64,000 bases of DNA from Hyphodiscus hymeniophilus (GCA_016508695.1 VNKQ01000008.1:1674001-1738000), one strand, 5' to 3'; positions 11,359 through 23,506 are shown, numbered from the stretch's first letter. Notes: generated by a model not told the origin, from the letters alone. Numbers and translations are program-made.

Positions 11359-13378
11359 GATGGAAAGCTTGCGACAATTGTTGGGGAGGTCGAGGAGTTG
11401 GTTGCGCCAAAGAGCTTGCGAGGGGAATGGACGATTATATACCTGCGTCTAGCTAGACATAGCGGCACTACGAGCTGGATCGAAATTGGAAAGGGAAGTT
11501 GAAGATCACGGCGGGCGCAACCTGGCAGGCTTGCAGCGGATGCCAGCGCGCATGGTGTAGAAGCAAGCAAGTGCGATAAGCATCATCACTTGGCTACATT
11601 CCAGCGCCTCACAGGCTCTCACAGGGTCTCTTTCCCAGTCAAATGGCACGTGGGCGGCAGCGTCTGAGGCTCCTCTGCTCCTTCTGGGTTAAAGGCTTAA
11701 AGCCCACTGGATCGATCCCAAGCCCGGACATGACCGCTAGAGTCCACACGCGCATGTCTGACGCCGCCCAGTTGGCTGGCGATGCAGTGCGTGCAAGCAT
11801 CTTATGGAGGAAACAGCCAATAGTCAAGAGAAGTCAGATCAATCTCTGGACAGGCAGGACAGCCCACGAAGGGCCGCATCATTCTGCATGCGACAAGCTT
11901 TCTAGAAGGGAGATAAGGAAGGCCACACCTCCCCCACCACAGTTCTATGCCCCCAGTCAATCGGGAACGGCGTCGCCGAGGTTCAAGAGCAAGGGGCCCT
12001 GCGGGTATTACGAGATTTGCATCGCATTGAGACCAAGCTCCGTCGTGGGGCATCCAACTGTTCCAATAAGGGAATGGTCGAGTACCAGTAGCCAGCTTTT
12101 CTTGCAAGTTGCCTTTAAGTATGAACTACGAACGCCCTCGATGAATCTACAGAATCTACAGGTCGCAGAGTGAGCTGAAGCCAGGAACATCATCAACTCA
12201 AGTCTTGTCCGACTCTCTTGATCTCAGCCATACTCTCGATATCAGTAACGCCATATATTCTTCTATCTCCTCACCGAGGATCAAGTCCCTCCTCTCCACT
12301 AAAAGTTCCCTGCGTTGCAATCTACGGGTGCGATACACGTTGTGGGAAAAGCTATCCGATTGTGGAATGCATCCGAAGAGAAAGTCCCTTTTTATTGTGG
12401 AAACAGCCTTTAGTCTCCAATAGTAACGGTTTTGTAGATATGACCAGTCTGACAGATCAGATAGCAATAGCATTTGGAATTACAGGTGCTGGCGCCTCAC
12501 TACAATTGATTGTCTCTTCTCAAGTTTGCTATCTAAACTTACCTTGACCACAAAATTCATTCGCAGCGTTGCCCCCACACCGATAGTACAATTGCAGGTA
12601 GAGGTCTACTGGTCTCTGGCTTCAGGACCGTTTCCTCGAATACACCGCCCACCACCAGCGCGGAATCATTACGACATCAAACAGGGGTGCCCAGTGGCCA
12701 ATCACCTGAGTAGAATATCTTTTTTATTCTCTGAGGAGAACAGCTATCTATCTACCATGATAGAGCTTTTTAGACAGCTGAGTTATGTTCAGATCAATAC
12801 CATCCTCTAGTCAGTCAGCTAGAATAGGATTGTAGTGTGAACCACAACAAAGGCAATTTGGTATGCTGGGGTAGGCAACTCGCACTAAATCATAGTATTC
12901 AAAATCCCATCATTTATTGCCTTCTGCTTTCTATTCCCCACGGCCCAGGAGAGAGAAGCATTGTGGGGGATACGCAGTTCGGGGGAACATCGACACCACG
13001 ACACACATGGCAGACAATTTCAATTGACTGTTCAACTTCCTGGAGACTGGGGAATTGGTCTCCAGATATTGTGAGCCAAACAAAAAATATTCTGGGGCAC
13101 TGCACCGATGGGGATTCGGGAAGACTTGGGGTTACCCAGTTTCTCTTTTGTTGGGTGACTTGGGTCCTATTGCAATACCGAGAATAATTCACCTGCGAAA
13201 GATGATGAGGATGTATAGACACCTTCACTGACAATGTTATTATTCCCAATATCGACCCCAGTTATCTGCGTTTCAAGCCACGGCACATCAACAACGACTT
13301 CTAATCCATTACTAACGGCAATTTTATTTTATCAATCAAGATTGTCCACGACGATTCTTTGGTTTAAGTAATCTCGTC
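11359..13378. other. Intergenic, with a GGGG-rich segment near the right end
   Basis: Open frames of 60-176 codons on both strands at 11.6-12.2 kb look like chance openings, with no domain and no consistent splicing. The segment 12935-13140 contains at least seven CCCC or GGGG tracts (e.g. TTCCCCACGG, GTGGGGGA, CTGGGGAA, CTGGGGCA). It lies upstream of the broken SDR gene and resembles the promoter motif found across the cluster. Confidence 0.45.
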
Positions 13379-13864
13379 ATGTCTGAATACCCAAACAACT
13401 ATTCTCCCCTTTCGCCAACACCCTTCGCTGGGAAGGTCATCACAATCACTGGAGGGGCTTCCGGGATTGGCTTAGCGACTACTCTTCTCCTTTAATCCAG
13501 AGGCGCCACAGTTTCCGCCTCTGACATCAACCCCAAAGCAATCGCAGAACTAGAACAGGTCCTCCAAGACAGATCCAGCACAGCTCTACCTGGCCAGAAA
13601 TGGTTGACAAAAGTTGTCGATGTCGCTCAAGGTAGTGTCGTCCAGGCTTGGATAGACGAAACCGTTCAGAAGTTCGGCCATCTGGAAGGTGCAGCCGATG
13701 TTGCTAGAGCAGTCCACAAATATGCGCCACTGGCAGAAACAACTACAGAAGACTTTGACTTCTCATTCGACGTGAACACACCTGAAGTTTTCCACAAAGA
13801 CAGAACTAAATGTTCACGATGTGAGAACTCTCTCTACATTCTAATATTTTTGTGCACAGAGTAA
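13379..13864 (+). pseudogene. Short-chain dehydrogenase pseudogene (stop codon, 3' truncated)
   Basis: From ATG 13379 the frame encodes an SDR N-terminus with the nucleotide-binding motif TGGASGIG. It is interrupted by TAA at 13493-13495, where the family has an unbroken helix before the Rossmann strand (RGATVSASDIN follows in the same frame). The frame continues through an EGAADVARA segment that replaces the usual NNAG motif and stops at 13862-13864, before the catalytic Ser-Tyr-Lys region. With a nonsense codon, a degenerate NNAG and no catalytic half, it cannot make an active SDR. It marks the left edge of the cluster. Confidence 0.85.
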
Positions 13865-14173
13865 TTATATAGCTCATCTAGTGTGAGAGGTATATATATA
13901 GGTGGTACAGCAGGTCTCCATAATATTATATGTGCAATAAGCATAATAGATGGAATCAAGCAGGTAGGAACAGAGGGAAAGACGAAAGCGACAGATCACG
14001 AGGTTTAGGTATTGGAGGGTTGCTTGTGTGATTTCAAGTAAAGAACAAACTGATCCACAAGGAAGTTATGCACTGAAACACGATCTAGTCTATATCTTTC
14101 GCGATTCCAGATACTTAAAACCTTCGGAAATGAAGCAACGCGATTGTTTATCATACAGTCAAGATCTCACTCG
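13865..14173. other. Short convergent spacer
   Basis: This lies between the truncated SDR remnant and the 3' end of the minus-strand monooxygenase. It has short TA-repeat tracts (for example around 13895) and no gene. Confidence 0.4.
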
Positions 14174-16378
14174 CTACAGTGAAAGCACCGACCGTAACAC
14201 TACTTCCAATTTCGAGGCCCCATTCTCGTCCCATTTCTCACATCTCCAAGCCACAAAATAATCTGGCCGCACCAGAATACTCCCAGACTCTGAGATACCT
14301 CTTATCTGCGCCCAGTCACGATAGACATCTTCGTAATCTTGTCTGAACCCAATCGAGTAGGCCGCAATTGGTACCCCAAGCTTCGTCGAGAGCTCTTTCG
14401 CGGCGAGTTTCCATCCATGCCCTCCAATGCCAGTAAGTAAGCAGAAGTTGCCCTTGCCAGCTAGATCTATGGTTGAGATATGCGTGGCTGGCGTGGCGTG
14501 GTTGAGCCAGACATGAGGCAGGCGTGCTCCTGGATACGTTGTCGGATGGTAGTGCTCGAATTCATCTGTGGTAAAAGTAGGCGGAGCGCCTTGGTCGGAC
14601 TTGTAGATGGCTGAAGAGTTGTATCGTTGATTCATTTCAATTCCAAGGCCGTGCTCTTCCCGGTCCATGGCTTTCAACGCAGCTTGGAGTCGCTCACGGC
14701 GAGCGAGGCCTTCTGGCGTGTCTGCGGAGAGCTCTGCGACGGCTGCTTTTCGTACAGCGACTTCGGCCTCTGTGACTCCCAGGATCTCCCAGATTTTTCG
14801 ATGGTTGCGAAGGGATCGATTTGCTCTGGCCTCAAGTCAATAATTTTTCTTGGGAATGAATCGGGCCGAGGATGGCTTACTGGGTGATCACATCGAGTCC
14901 GACAGGTTGACGCTCAGCGTTGTAACTTTCCAGAAGTCCCTCACCGGCAATTCCTGTAGGGGAGACATGTTGTCAGCATGAGGTCTACGTCATGAGTTCA
15001 TGGCCCATCGAACCTTTGAGGAGGTAGGAAATCTTCCAAGCAAGATTGTGAGCATCTTGAATACACGTATTTGACCCCAACCCGTGATTTGGCGGATGAC
15101 GGTGCACAGCGTCACCTAGACAGAGGCTTTATACAAGTTAGCCACATCAAACACAGAGATGATTGGAGGGTAGCTGACATGTTTCCCTCAGAGTACCGAG
15201 CTGCAGCAATCTCGTTGATTTGCCAGGTGGAAATCCCTAGTACTTTAACTTTGACCGAATCGTCCCCAATGAATTGATGAGCCATTTTTAAATAATCATC
15301 TTCACTTGGTTTGACTGTCAAGTCTGCTCCTGGGCCAGGGAAGACGATGCATAACCACTCATGCCAGGGTTTCACCATTCTCATGCAGCCAATCCAACCG
15401 AATGATGGATGTTTTGTATCTGGTTGATCCGGCTGTAGGATCCAATGTAGATTGCCTTTCCGATTGTCCATGAGATGAGACATATCGGCCTCCATTAATA
15501 TGTTAACGGCAAGCCCTTGGCCTGGGCGTACGATTAGTGGGAGATCTAACTGCTTCACTATTCTGCTGCGGGCTCCATCACAACCAAACAGATACTTGGA
15601 ATGAACTCTGTAGCTCTGCCCCGTAACATTGTCGAATAATGTCGTTGTGATGCCACCGCCCTTCGTATCTTGGACAAATGACACGAACTCGGTATTCCAC
15701 CGACACTTGAAACCATTCAACGTGGCGTAGCGCATCAGCAGCGGCTCAAGCAATGTCTGAGGTAAGTCAAGTGGTTCGGAAGGACTAGCAAGCTCATAAT
15801 CGCCCTGTGGAAGTCAGACACAGCACGAGGTCCCCTGCGCAATAGTGGAAACTTGGTGCGTGGAACGAGCCTTGAATACTTACTTTCCGTTTCGGATCAT
15901 TTCCCCAGCTGTAGATGCGTGCGTATTCTTCTCCAGCCATCGTGTTCGACCAGCGAGTGTGCCTCATCGAATCCCCCGTTGTCCCAATAGCGTAACAATC
16001 TGTATCAACGCCAATATCACGAAGGCAATCTACAGAATCAGAAAAAGTCCATCAGAGGATAGAGCAAGACGTACCTAGCGCTGCCATGTTCGTGATATGA
16101 GCTCTTGGAGAGTCCGCGTTGCCCGAATCTCGGCTCACGATGAGACCTTTCAGTCCTGGGAAACATTAACACTTCGTGTATCAGTCGCCTTTGAGGAAGT
16201 ACTGACCATATGAAGCCAGGAAAGCTGCTAAGGCGCCGCCCGCCGGTCCAGTACCGACAATCAACAGATCTATTTCGAGATCTGAAGTCGATGAAGGCTT
16301 GGACGCCGCACTAACGGGAGGTGAAATCGTATGTCCATTCAGTCCATTGACTCCATTCGTTTCTGACATGATGTCCAT
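14174..16378 (-). CDS. FAD-dependent aromatic monooxygenase (phenol 2-monooxygenase / TfdB type)
   Basis: Seven minus-strand exons (16378-16207, 16155-16075, 16029-15884, 15804-15179, 15126-15014, 14953-14881, 14825-14174) splice to 620 residues. Near residue 35, LLIVGTGPAGGALAAFL is the GxGxxG FAD site. GCDGARSRIVKQLDL is the DG motif. LGDAVHRHPP, formed across the 52 nt intron with a GGCTAAC branch site, is the second FAD-binding GD motif. The C-terminal ~200 residues match the thioredoxin-like tail of phenol hydroxylases. The family adds one hydroxyl to a phenolic ring using NADPH and O2. ATG 16369 is an equally possible start with better context. The upstream region 16730-16840 is packed with GGGG elements. 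The gene is intact. Confidence 0.9.
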
Positions 16379-16929
16379 ATAAAATAACAATGAATCTACT
16401 TTTGGCACAGATTTGAGCTGAAGCTTAATGGGCTTCAGGGCTTTTGGAACTTCACGCTTCGACTCGGTTGTCTTTTATTTGATGCGTGCTCCAGCCGAAT
16501 GACCGAATGGGGCTTGTTTCTCATAATTGTGGTACCGAGGTAGGTAAGTCTTGGTGCTTGATGCCCAGACTTAACTAGTTCTGACTAGTGACCACAAGTG
16601 AAAAACTGCATCCGGCTTAGATATAGAGATTGCAAAGGAAATGTGGATTGGCGAGTACATAAACAAGCTCTTGATTATCAATCCCCTATCAGACGAGGGA
16701 TCAAATATTGAGGACGCGAAGTATTCCCGGTGGGGTAGGATCTGGGGAGCCGGGCGGTGAGCCATTAAGGTACTGTGCTGGGGGAAATGTGGGGATGTGG
16801 GGTTTCTGGGGAATGCAATTCGGAACCCCAGCGCTGGGAAGGATGGCACTGCTAAGACAGAACAGGCACCTGATGTAGGATCTAAGGCACGAATGGAACT
16901 TGTTATATCATGTGGGTCTGTACGACTTC
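16379..16929. promoter_or_regulatory. Monooxygenase promoter region with a dense TGGGG cluster
   Basis: Within 16730-16838 there are about eight G4 or C4 elements (GGTGGGGTAGG, TCTGGGGAGC, GCTGGGGGAAA, TGTGGGGATG, TGTGGGGTTT, TCTGGGGAAT, GAACCCCAGC). They lie 350-460 bases upstream of the monooxygenase start. They fit the SYGGGG-type core recognised by C2H2 zinc-finger regulators such as CreA, but a pathway-specific factor is equally possible. This is inference from motif density only. Confidence 0.5.
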
Positions 16930-18834
16930 TCAAGATGTTTTTTCCTTCATAAGCCTATCCAGTGTTCTCTCCATCTCTAAGCAACAGGCCCAGGGTAGTT
17001 GTGCGATCTCGTTCTTGAACATGCTAAGAATCTTCAATGTGCCGTACGTGATGTCTGTTGGGGATCGGAACCTTAACCTCTGCCATATCACCAGAGCAGA
17101 ATAGAATAATACGACGGGTAACCAGATGGCTAATCTTTTCCCCTGTGTTTCTGACTGAATGTTGCAATTGTCTAAGACAAGCCAGGCAAGATCCATGGCT
17201 TCATCGGGAATCTCAAGTCTCCTTCCATAGGTTTTAGGTGAGGGAGAGTGAGTGATGGAATTGCCCGACGTCATGTATCCCGCAAGGCTAGGAAGCTCCC
17301 AAATATCCGGACAGGTAAGCTGCAGCTTACAGAAGTAGTAAAGAGCAAGGATATCTTTCCCAATAGCCTGCTGGAAATGCCCCTTCCATCGAGCAAGAGC
17401 AGTATTGAGCGCAGCATTGAGCCTAGAGCGCTCGGAAACCGATGATAGAGGAGCATATGGATTCCGAAGGGGAACGTCATTGCTGTATGTTAAGCCAGAA
17501 TGGCTCTTTGAAACGGAAGTGCTCATCGGGTAGCATCGCTGCATATAGATGGTATCATTCAGCAATGCCGTGAGAAGAAGAAGACCATCTTCTCTGCTCT
17601 TTACATCTTCCGGTAAAGGGGCATGGCTGTGGATGAGAGCATATATGCTACGGAATTGATAACTTGATGATGGCATTTTGATATTCAGCTCCGTCGTGGA
17701 GAAGTTTGGTGCGACATCGCAGTGCGCGGCAGAGATGATGTCTGTTAAAAACATATAACTCATCAGTGAGCTGTTTCCGAGATATTAGCGCGCTGTGGGT
17801 TAGACTTGGGGAAGGTAGCTTTACCTCTGCATACTGAGCTTTCGGTCAGATGACGCAGCAAGAGCGGAAAATGGCGAGTAGGCATCAGAAATATGTAAAC
17901 GTCTCGAAATATAAAAGACAGGGGCCCCTTCAATCAGCTAAGTAGCTATTGGAATGCGTTGGCTGAATAACTTGCCGTGGCCGCATTGCTTAACAGGCCC
18001 AAGGATTTTGCCCACGTGCCTCTATCTGCGGACAAGATACCATAGGTAGATAGTAGTGATGCCTGGAGTTGCGAAATAGGGGTCAGTCCTTATCATGTAC
18101 GAAATGCAGCAGAGAAGATCTGAGGGATCTTATAGAAAAGTCTTACCGCAACTACTGCCTCGAGCAATCGAGCCTCACGATTGTCAACCTCTAGTACAAC
18201 ACACCATAGACTGAGGCCAGCAATGAATAGTGAAGCTGAAACTTCCGCCTGTGAAATGTTTGCCCCTAAGACGTAGCCATTCGAATTTGAAACGGGCGAA
18301 ACTGCCGATGAGAGGCACGCAAGAGCCAGTGGAAAGTATGGCGGAGGAAGGGACTCATGTGATTCCGGAATGTCAATGGCTGCCAGATAAATATGGTGCT
18401 TGAATGAGGTGAAGAACAAGGACTGTAGTTGTGCAATTTCCGTTTCTTCTGGGATTGAAGGAATCTCGGCCAAGAGGGCCATCGGATATGTGTATAGCCT
18501 GACTGGATCCTGCTGTGTATCAGCAATCGTGTTCGTGAGCTGAATGGTGACGGTGCTCCCTGACCGGCACAGTGTCCTGTTCACTCCCCGCCTGACCGCC
18601 TGAAGCCTGTAACTCATCCTCTTCTGGTTCCGGAATCAGCCAGCGACAACATTGCGCATCCTCACTATTGAGGAGCACGGTCTTGTAGCGCTCCAAAAAG
18701 GTACTCGCCAGGCTTTCGTTTGCATCATGCACATCCCATCGTGTTGGATGCCTTTCCCCAGGCCAGTGCGGAGAACCTCCCAGTTGTCTCGTAGTGGTTG
18801 CAGGCTGTTCAGAAGGTTGTTGAGTGGTCTCCAT
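16930..18834 (-). CDS. Fungal transcription-factor-domain protein lacking a visible DNA-binding domain
   Basis: Minus-strand exons 18834-18565, 18512-18147, 18062-17976, 17937-17825 and 17770-16930 keep one frame of 558 residues. The third intron would be only 38 nt with a GC donor (GCAAGT...CTTAG), so that junction is doubtful. The body resembles the middle homology region of fungal regulators: QSLFFTSFKHHIYLAAID, LEAVVAASLLSTYGILS, then SYMFLTDIISAAHC. No C2H2 or Zn2Cys6 motif precedes it. The start METTQQPSEQ lies 470 bases from the divergent start of the zinc-finger factor at 19304. It may act as a partner or inhibitor of that factor, or be a paralogue that lost its DNA-binding part. Function is inferred from the domain only. 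Confidence 0.65.
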
Positions 18835-19303
18835 GAGGTGGCTACTCTGTTTTGGTGGCTTGAAGGTAAAAAAGATGAAGATGTGCGACTAGACATCATA
18901 ATGTCTACTTGTGTCTACTTGCAGATGTCTACTTGCAGTGGACGGCGTGTAGACAGGGCTGTGGTGTGCGGGGTAGCTCCCCACCCCCATTCCTGAGCTG
19001 ATGCCCAGGATACTTACTGTACAGTAGTACCTTATTAGTCGGATGCACTCGGTTACTCAGTACCGTAACTTGCCTGCCGTGTCCTACCTTACCTTAGCAT
19101 TATCGTCCCCGCCATCTGCCTGACATATGATATAACTCACAGAACTTCCCGGATTCTGGGGTCAACATCCATCTAGAAACCCCCTCCTGAGGCCCCCCTG
19201 CCACGGCTGTGCCCCAACTTCTGTCCTGCAGCATTCTCCCATCTCCATCTCCATCTCCACCTCCGTCTCCATTCCATCTCCCTTCCCCTCGATCTCGGTA
19301 CCG
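18835..19303. promoter_or_regulatory. Bidirectional promoter between two regulator genes
   Basis: A head-to-head spacer of about 470 bases. It contains GTGCGGGGTAGC, CCCCACCCCCATTCC (18967-18992) and TCTGGGGTC (19155), plus an imperfect CCATCT-type hexamer tract at 19225-19280 on the pyrimidine-rich strand just upstream of ATG 19304. The arrangement allows co-expression of both regulator genes. Confidence 0.5.
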
Positions 19304-21939
19304 ATGGCGCTGGTGGAGGGCGTCTCAAGCACTGCTGCTAAGCACGGCAAAGAAGTAAGTAGGATGGGTCTCTGGTTGGTCTTCGCAGCCGGGGGCAAAA
19401 GCTGACACGTGACCAGTGCGATATCTGCTCAAGGCGGTTCTCCAGATCAGAACACCTGGCAAGGCATCGTCGGACACGTACGCATCATGATGTCTGGTTG
19501 AATTGGGAGATGTGTATTGACTCGATCTCCTTAATCTAGATACCAAAGAGAGGCCCTTTTCCTGTCCACATTGCCCCCAAACCTTCCAACGGTCTGATGT
19601 CAAGGCTCTACACTCAAAAAACTGCCATGCAGCTGCATCAGATACTTCGCACGAGTCCGCTGCGACCTCCCGGTCGCAGCATAGACGTGTACGTATAGCA
19701 TGCGTCAGTTGTCGCAAGCGCAAGATGCGCTGTGATGGTAGCGAACCATGCGCTACCTGTCGGACTACTTCATCCTCTTGCTTCTATACAGTGGCCGCCA
19801 AGTTCGGCAGAAGTAACCACTGTTCTGAAGAACAATCTTCTGGTCAACAGGCCAGAGATTCGGTCAGTACTGCCGAGGAAGGCTCGCCCCCATTTGTTCT
19901 TCCGCAATCCGGCGTGGAAAGCGAGTCGTCCAATCCCATCGACTTGGCCTTCCTTCAGGACCTTAATCAGATTCCATTCACGTCGGCGACAGATGGAGAA
20001 GCGTTAATAAGAGCTTCCACTGAAGGAGGGGGTTCCAATGAGATTAACTTACCAGCTTCCAGTGAAAACATCCTTCATTCCTATATTGACCCTAGCATCA
20101 TGGATGACGTCTGGAGGATGCCCGCCGTCGTACGAAGCCCATGTGCATCCTATATTATTAGCTGGTCTAGCTAACAATACTAGAATTCTCCGTGTTGGTT
20201 CGACACATCTAATCTGACCTGGAGCGAAGACGTCTTTAATGCGGCTTCGTTGGTTCCAGACCATACGTTATCATCTACGTTACAGAATACGACTGGCTTG
20301 ATGCAAGAGTATTTTGACCGCAAATCTCGAGCACCGTCTCCTACACTCAACAAAGCCAATGTCATGTGGTACTCTACTCCGCCGAATATACAGGACCACG
20401 ATGAAGAAATCATCAACGTTTTCATCAATCTGTTTCACAATCACATTCCGGAAACATTCCCTCTGTTTAATGAAATCGCTGCCAACCAAAGGGTAAAGGG
20501 TCTACATCCGGAGTACTGCCTTGCCATGGCAGCGACCGGTGGCCTTTTTTGCTCAGTGCCCGGGAGCTTTGAAGTTGCCAAATTAATGTATAACGATTCC
20601 CGGAGACTTCTTCTCGTCAACGTAAGTAATCAGTGGATTTCATCAACAGACTAATGGCCTTATGACATAAGATCAAAGCTCAATCTCAACTGCCCCACGA
20701 TGAAGCTCGTCAGAGTCGACAGAGTAAGCTATCTGTAGTGAAAACAGTACGTTGCCATCGAATTCCAATTATCATCTTGAAGACTGTTCTTATTCGCGTC
20801 AAACAGTTTATATTGCTAGAATTGTATGGTCTTTGTAGTGGCGATAAACGAAGTTACGAATTTGCGGAAGCATTCCATGGAGACTTGATACAGGTAGGAT
20901 ACTCACTTCCATTGATAGAGCATTGCCATTTTATTAACCTTCCCTTAGGCTGTACAGGAATACAGTCGGTCGTGCAAAGTAGCTACCAGGGACGCTAATA
21001 TAGACGACGTTCGGTGAGTACGAAGTGCCTCACCATTCAAAGAACCTAGAAGCTGAATGTAGTCGTATACTCCAGGCTCCTAGAAGCCTTGTATATTCTA
21101 GATTGTTACCGAGTCATCATCATGCAACGCCCGCCATCGATGTCATGGAGCCATGCCAACTCATTTGCTCAACCGCCTTCTGCGGAAAGCGGCACTGCTC
21201 AACTACAGCGTCAAGTAGGAACACTCACCAGCTCCAGCCACTCAATCGACTCGATGGCCATGAAAAGCTACAGTCTAGCGAGTCTGGCAGCCTTGAGCAC
21301 TCACTTGTGGCCCGTTATCTATCCAAGCTCGAATCGAAGTGGCAGCCCTAGCGCAGGTATCAATAATCATAACTTATGGAAAGCAGACTTTGTGGAACTA
21401 GCTATTGATACCTGGCTTCGCAGTACTAGTGCCACAGTCAATTCATCATCCCTCGCAATCTATCATATAATGAACATCATGCTGCACGGAATTTTGCGGT
21501 TTTGCAGTGTTTTGCACACTCCCATCCGGGATCCGAGACACGGAATCAGGAGAAAAGTTCTACTGCAAGAGAAATCCATGCATGGCTTCAGGACCGGCAT
21601 TATTCGATAGCCCGCTGGCACGCCGAAAACCTGATGAACACAGTAGAAAACGCCTTCGTCGCCCCTCCGACCAAAGCCAAAAGGCAAGACTCACGAATGC
21701 CTCCTTCAATGTCATCATCCGCCATCGAGGCTGCACGTCTGCCTTTTGAGGCACCCCATGTTCCATATGCCATATATTTTGCCACACTGGTCCTTTGGTG
21801 TGGTGAAATGACTGGAGACAATGCTTCCTCCTCTACAGCTTCTTGTAGAGCCCATCTAGCAAGGGGTGAGCAGATGCTGTCTCAACACAGAGTGCACATT
21901 GCTCAACTTTTGGCATGCGTGTTGAAGGAAATTGAGTAG
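19304..21939 (+). pseudogene. C2H2-Zn2Cys6 zinc-finger transcription factor with one apparent frameshift
   Basis: Exons 19304-19354, 19417-19477, 19540-20129, 20184-20621, 20672-20746, 20807-20893, 20949-21013 and 21076-21939 encode about 743 residues if one missing base is allowed for. Two C2H2 fingers come first (CDICSRRFSRSEHLARHRR and CPHCPQTFQRSDVKALHSKNC), then a Zn2Cys6 cluster (ACVSCRKRKMRC...CATC...C). This is the dual-finger architecture of many cluster regulators. A fungal transcription-factor region follows. Near 21488-21495 (GGAATTTTG) the frame shifts: upstream frame runs to a stop at 21610, while the frame from ~21495 continues sensibly (CFAHSHPGSE, ARWHAEN) to 21939. A 1 nt deletion or a base-call error explains it. 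This is the best candidate for the pathway regulator. Confidence 0.85.
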
Positions 21940-22348
21940 AACAGGTGTCGATCTGAGCGAAGGGCTGGATGTATCAATTTTGTATACACCTTTGGACAAC
22001 AAGAGTGGACCAAAACCTTCACCTGCGTCCTCTCATGGCCTTTTCAGCTTGATAAGCAGATGGGGTCAGGATAGCCAAAAGCCCCGACGGCAATAGTTGG
22101 AAAATATCCCGGCGATTGTAAAGTTCTATTTGGTGGATCCCCATTGGACGGGTCTCCATCAAACGGGTCTCCATCAAACGGGTCTCCATCAAACGGGTCG
22201 TGGGGTCTCCAGTTGATAGGTTTCCCTCTGACATATCCCGGCTCATACCACAAGCGCTGACTCTTCACGCATGTTGACGATTAATCAACGTGACCTTTTC
22301 TGACCGAATTCTGCATATTGAACGTCGTGGTATATTTTGCAGGTCAAC
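21940..22348. promoter_or_regulatory. Spacer and promoter of the decarboxylase-like gene
   Basis: It holds ATCCCCATTGG at about 22137-22147, matching the cluster promoter motif, immediately followed by a short tandem repeat (22151-22195). No gene is seen. Confidence 0.45.
22151..22195. repeat. Three exact 15 bp tandem repeats
   Basis: The unit GGTCTCCATCAAACG occurs three times without mismatch at 22151, 22166 and 22181, with partial matches on both sides (GGACG before, GGTCG after). It lies about 155-200 bases upstream of the decarboxylase-like start codon. Confidence 0.9.
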
Positions 22349-23221
22349 ATGGACGGAACGTACAAGCGAATCCCAACAGTCTTTGGTCCCTTTCCCGGCC
22401 CTCGTCAATCTCATACCGGCCAGAAACGCAGGAACTCTCTCACTACAAGCTTAACCGCCACGATCACATTCAAAGCTCTAAAAACAGACCTTCAAAGTTT
22501 TCTCCCTAGTAACAGCTACGCCTTTCAAACTCCAAGCTCCCAGCCTCACGCGTATGCCAGCTTAGCTTCCAAACGTCTGGCCAATCTTGACTGGCTAGCT
22601 GGACGTGGTTATGATATATACATTCTATATATTCACGGCGTGCAATACACGCGGCCGGATGATGGCCAAATCTTTATGGGCTCGTTCCTCCCTGTCCTCT
22701 TTGAGAACATGGCTGATCCAATAATCAGTGGCCGGGAGGAATTGGGATGGCCAAAGCTATTTAGCGATCTTGAAGTGCAGCATGATGGTGCTTCATATAC
22801 GATGACTCCTAGCTGGCAAGGCTCATGCTTTGGAACATTCACGTTGGACGGACTTAAAGAGGTTATAGGAACGCCAGAGGAGGAGCTGAAGAATTGGTCT
22901 CCGCCGAAACTGGCTGGGCGGGATGATGGTGTTCTACTCCACCGCTATGTACCTCAAGTGGGCAGGCCTGGAATGGCGGATGCGGATTATCAAGTGTGGG
23001 TTGATACGGTGGAGGATGCAAAAGCATCGGGGACTACAGTGACGCGGAAGTGGATAGCGGAAAAGCCAAATTTTAGGTTTAGTGGCCTGGACTGGCAGAG
23101 TCTACCAACTCTGCATCACATTGTAGCAAGATTGGCGGAAGTAAGGGTCATCGAGGTTGTTGAGGGTGTGCTTATTGAGGAGCATGGGGGTTCCGACTAT
23201 GGTACCTCTAGGAAGATATAG
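22349..23221 (+). CDS. Acetoacetate decarboxylase-like protein
   Basis: One uninterrupted frame of 290 residues from ATG 22349 (CAACATGG context). The open frame extends 12 bases upstream only through a TTG. The segment ENMADPIISGREELGWPKLFSD (in pieces: ISGREELGWPK) is the family signature of acetoacetate-decarboxylase-fold proteins around the lysine that forms the Schiff base. The upstream VQYTRPDDGQIFMGSFLPVLFEN strand fits the fold. In fungal clusters such proteins act on beta-keto or ring-cleavage products, but the fold also includes dehydratases and aldolase-like enzymes, so the reaction is not established. It is intact and has no intron. Confidence 0.8.
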   Translation: MDGTYKRIPTVFGPFPGPRQSHTGQKRRNSLTTSLTATITFKALKTDLQSFLPSNSYAFQTPSSQPHAYASLASKRLANLDWLAGRGYDIYILYIHGVQYTRPDDGQIFMGSFLPVLFENMADPIISGREELGWPKLFSDLEVQHDGASYTMTPSWQGSCFGTFTLDGLKEVIGTPEEELKNWSPPKLAGRDDGVLLHRYVPQVGRPGMADADYQVWVDTVEDAKASGTTVTRKWIAEKPNFRFSGLDWQSLPTLHHIVARLAEVRVIEVVEGVLIEEHGGSDYGTSRKI

Positions 23222-23506
23222 ACAATACTAAGTATAGCATCAGTAGGGCAATGGAAACTAGAAGGCAATTATGAATTGAGGAGTTCATGAAAGTCAAGAC
23301 GGAGTGGCTCAAGCGGTGCTCATGTTTTCTGTGAGACGTTCAAAGCTCTAATCGATCTCAGCCTCTCTCTGTGTCTGAATCCTTCTTCTTGTTCAGGTAT
23401 CTGATTTTGTTTAATCTTCATTCCTTCGATTATCTTCTTTACCGGTATCAAGGCACATTGATTCTTTTAAGCATATGCCTCCTTTCGAAATCTCTAAATT
23501 GGATTT
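23222..23506. other. Convergent 3' spacer
   Basis: Between the stop of the decarboxylase-like gene and the stop of the minus-strand cupin gene. T-rich at 23340-23500; no gene seen. Confidence 0.4.

Noticed and set aside
11643..12173. Plus-strand 176-codon open frame
   Set aside because: Arginine- and serine-rich chance opening in GC-balanced DNA; the minus strand is equally open and no domain is present.
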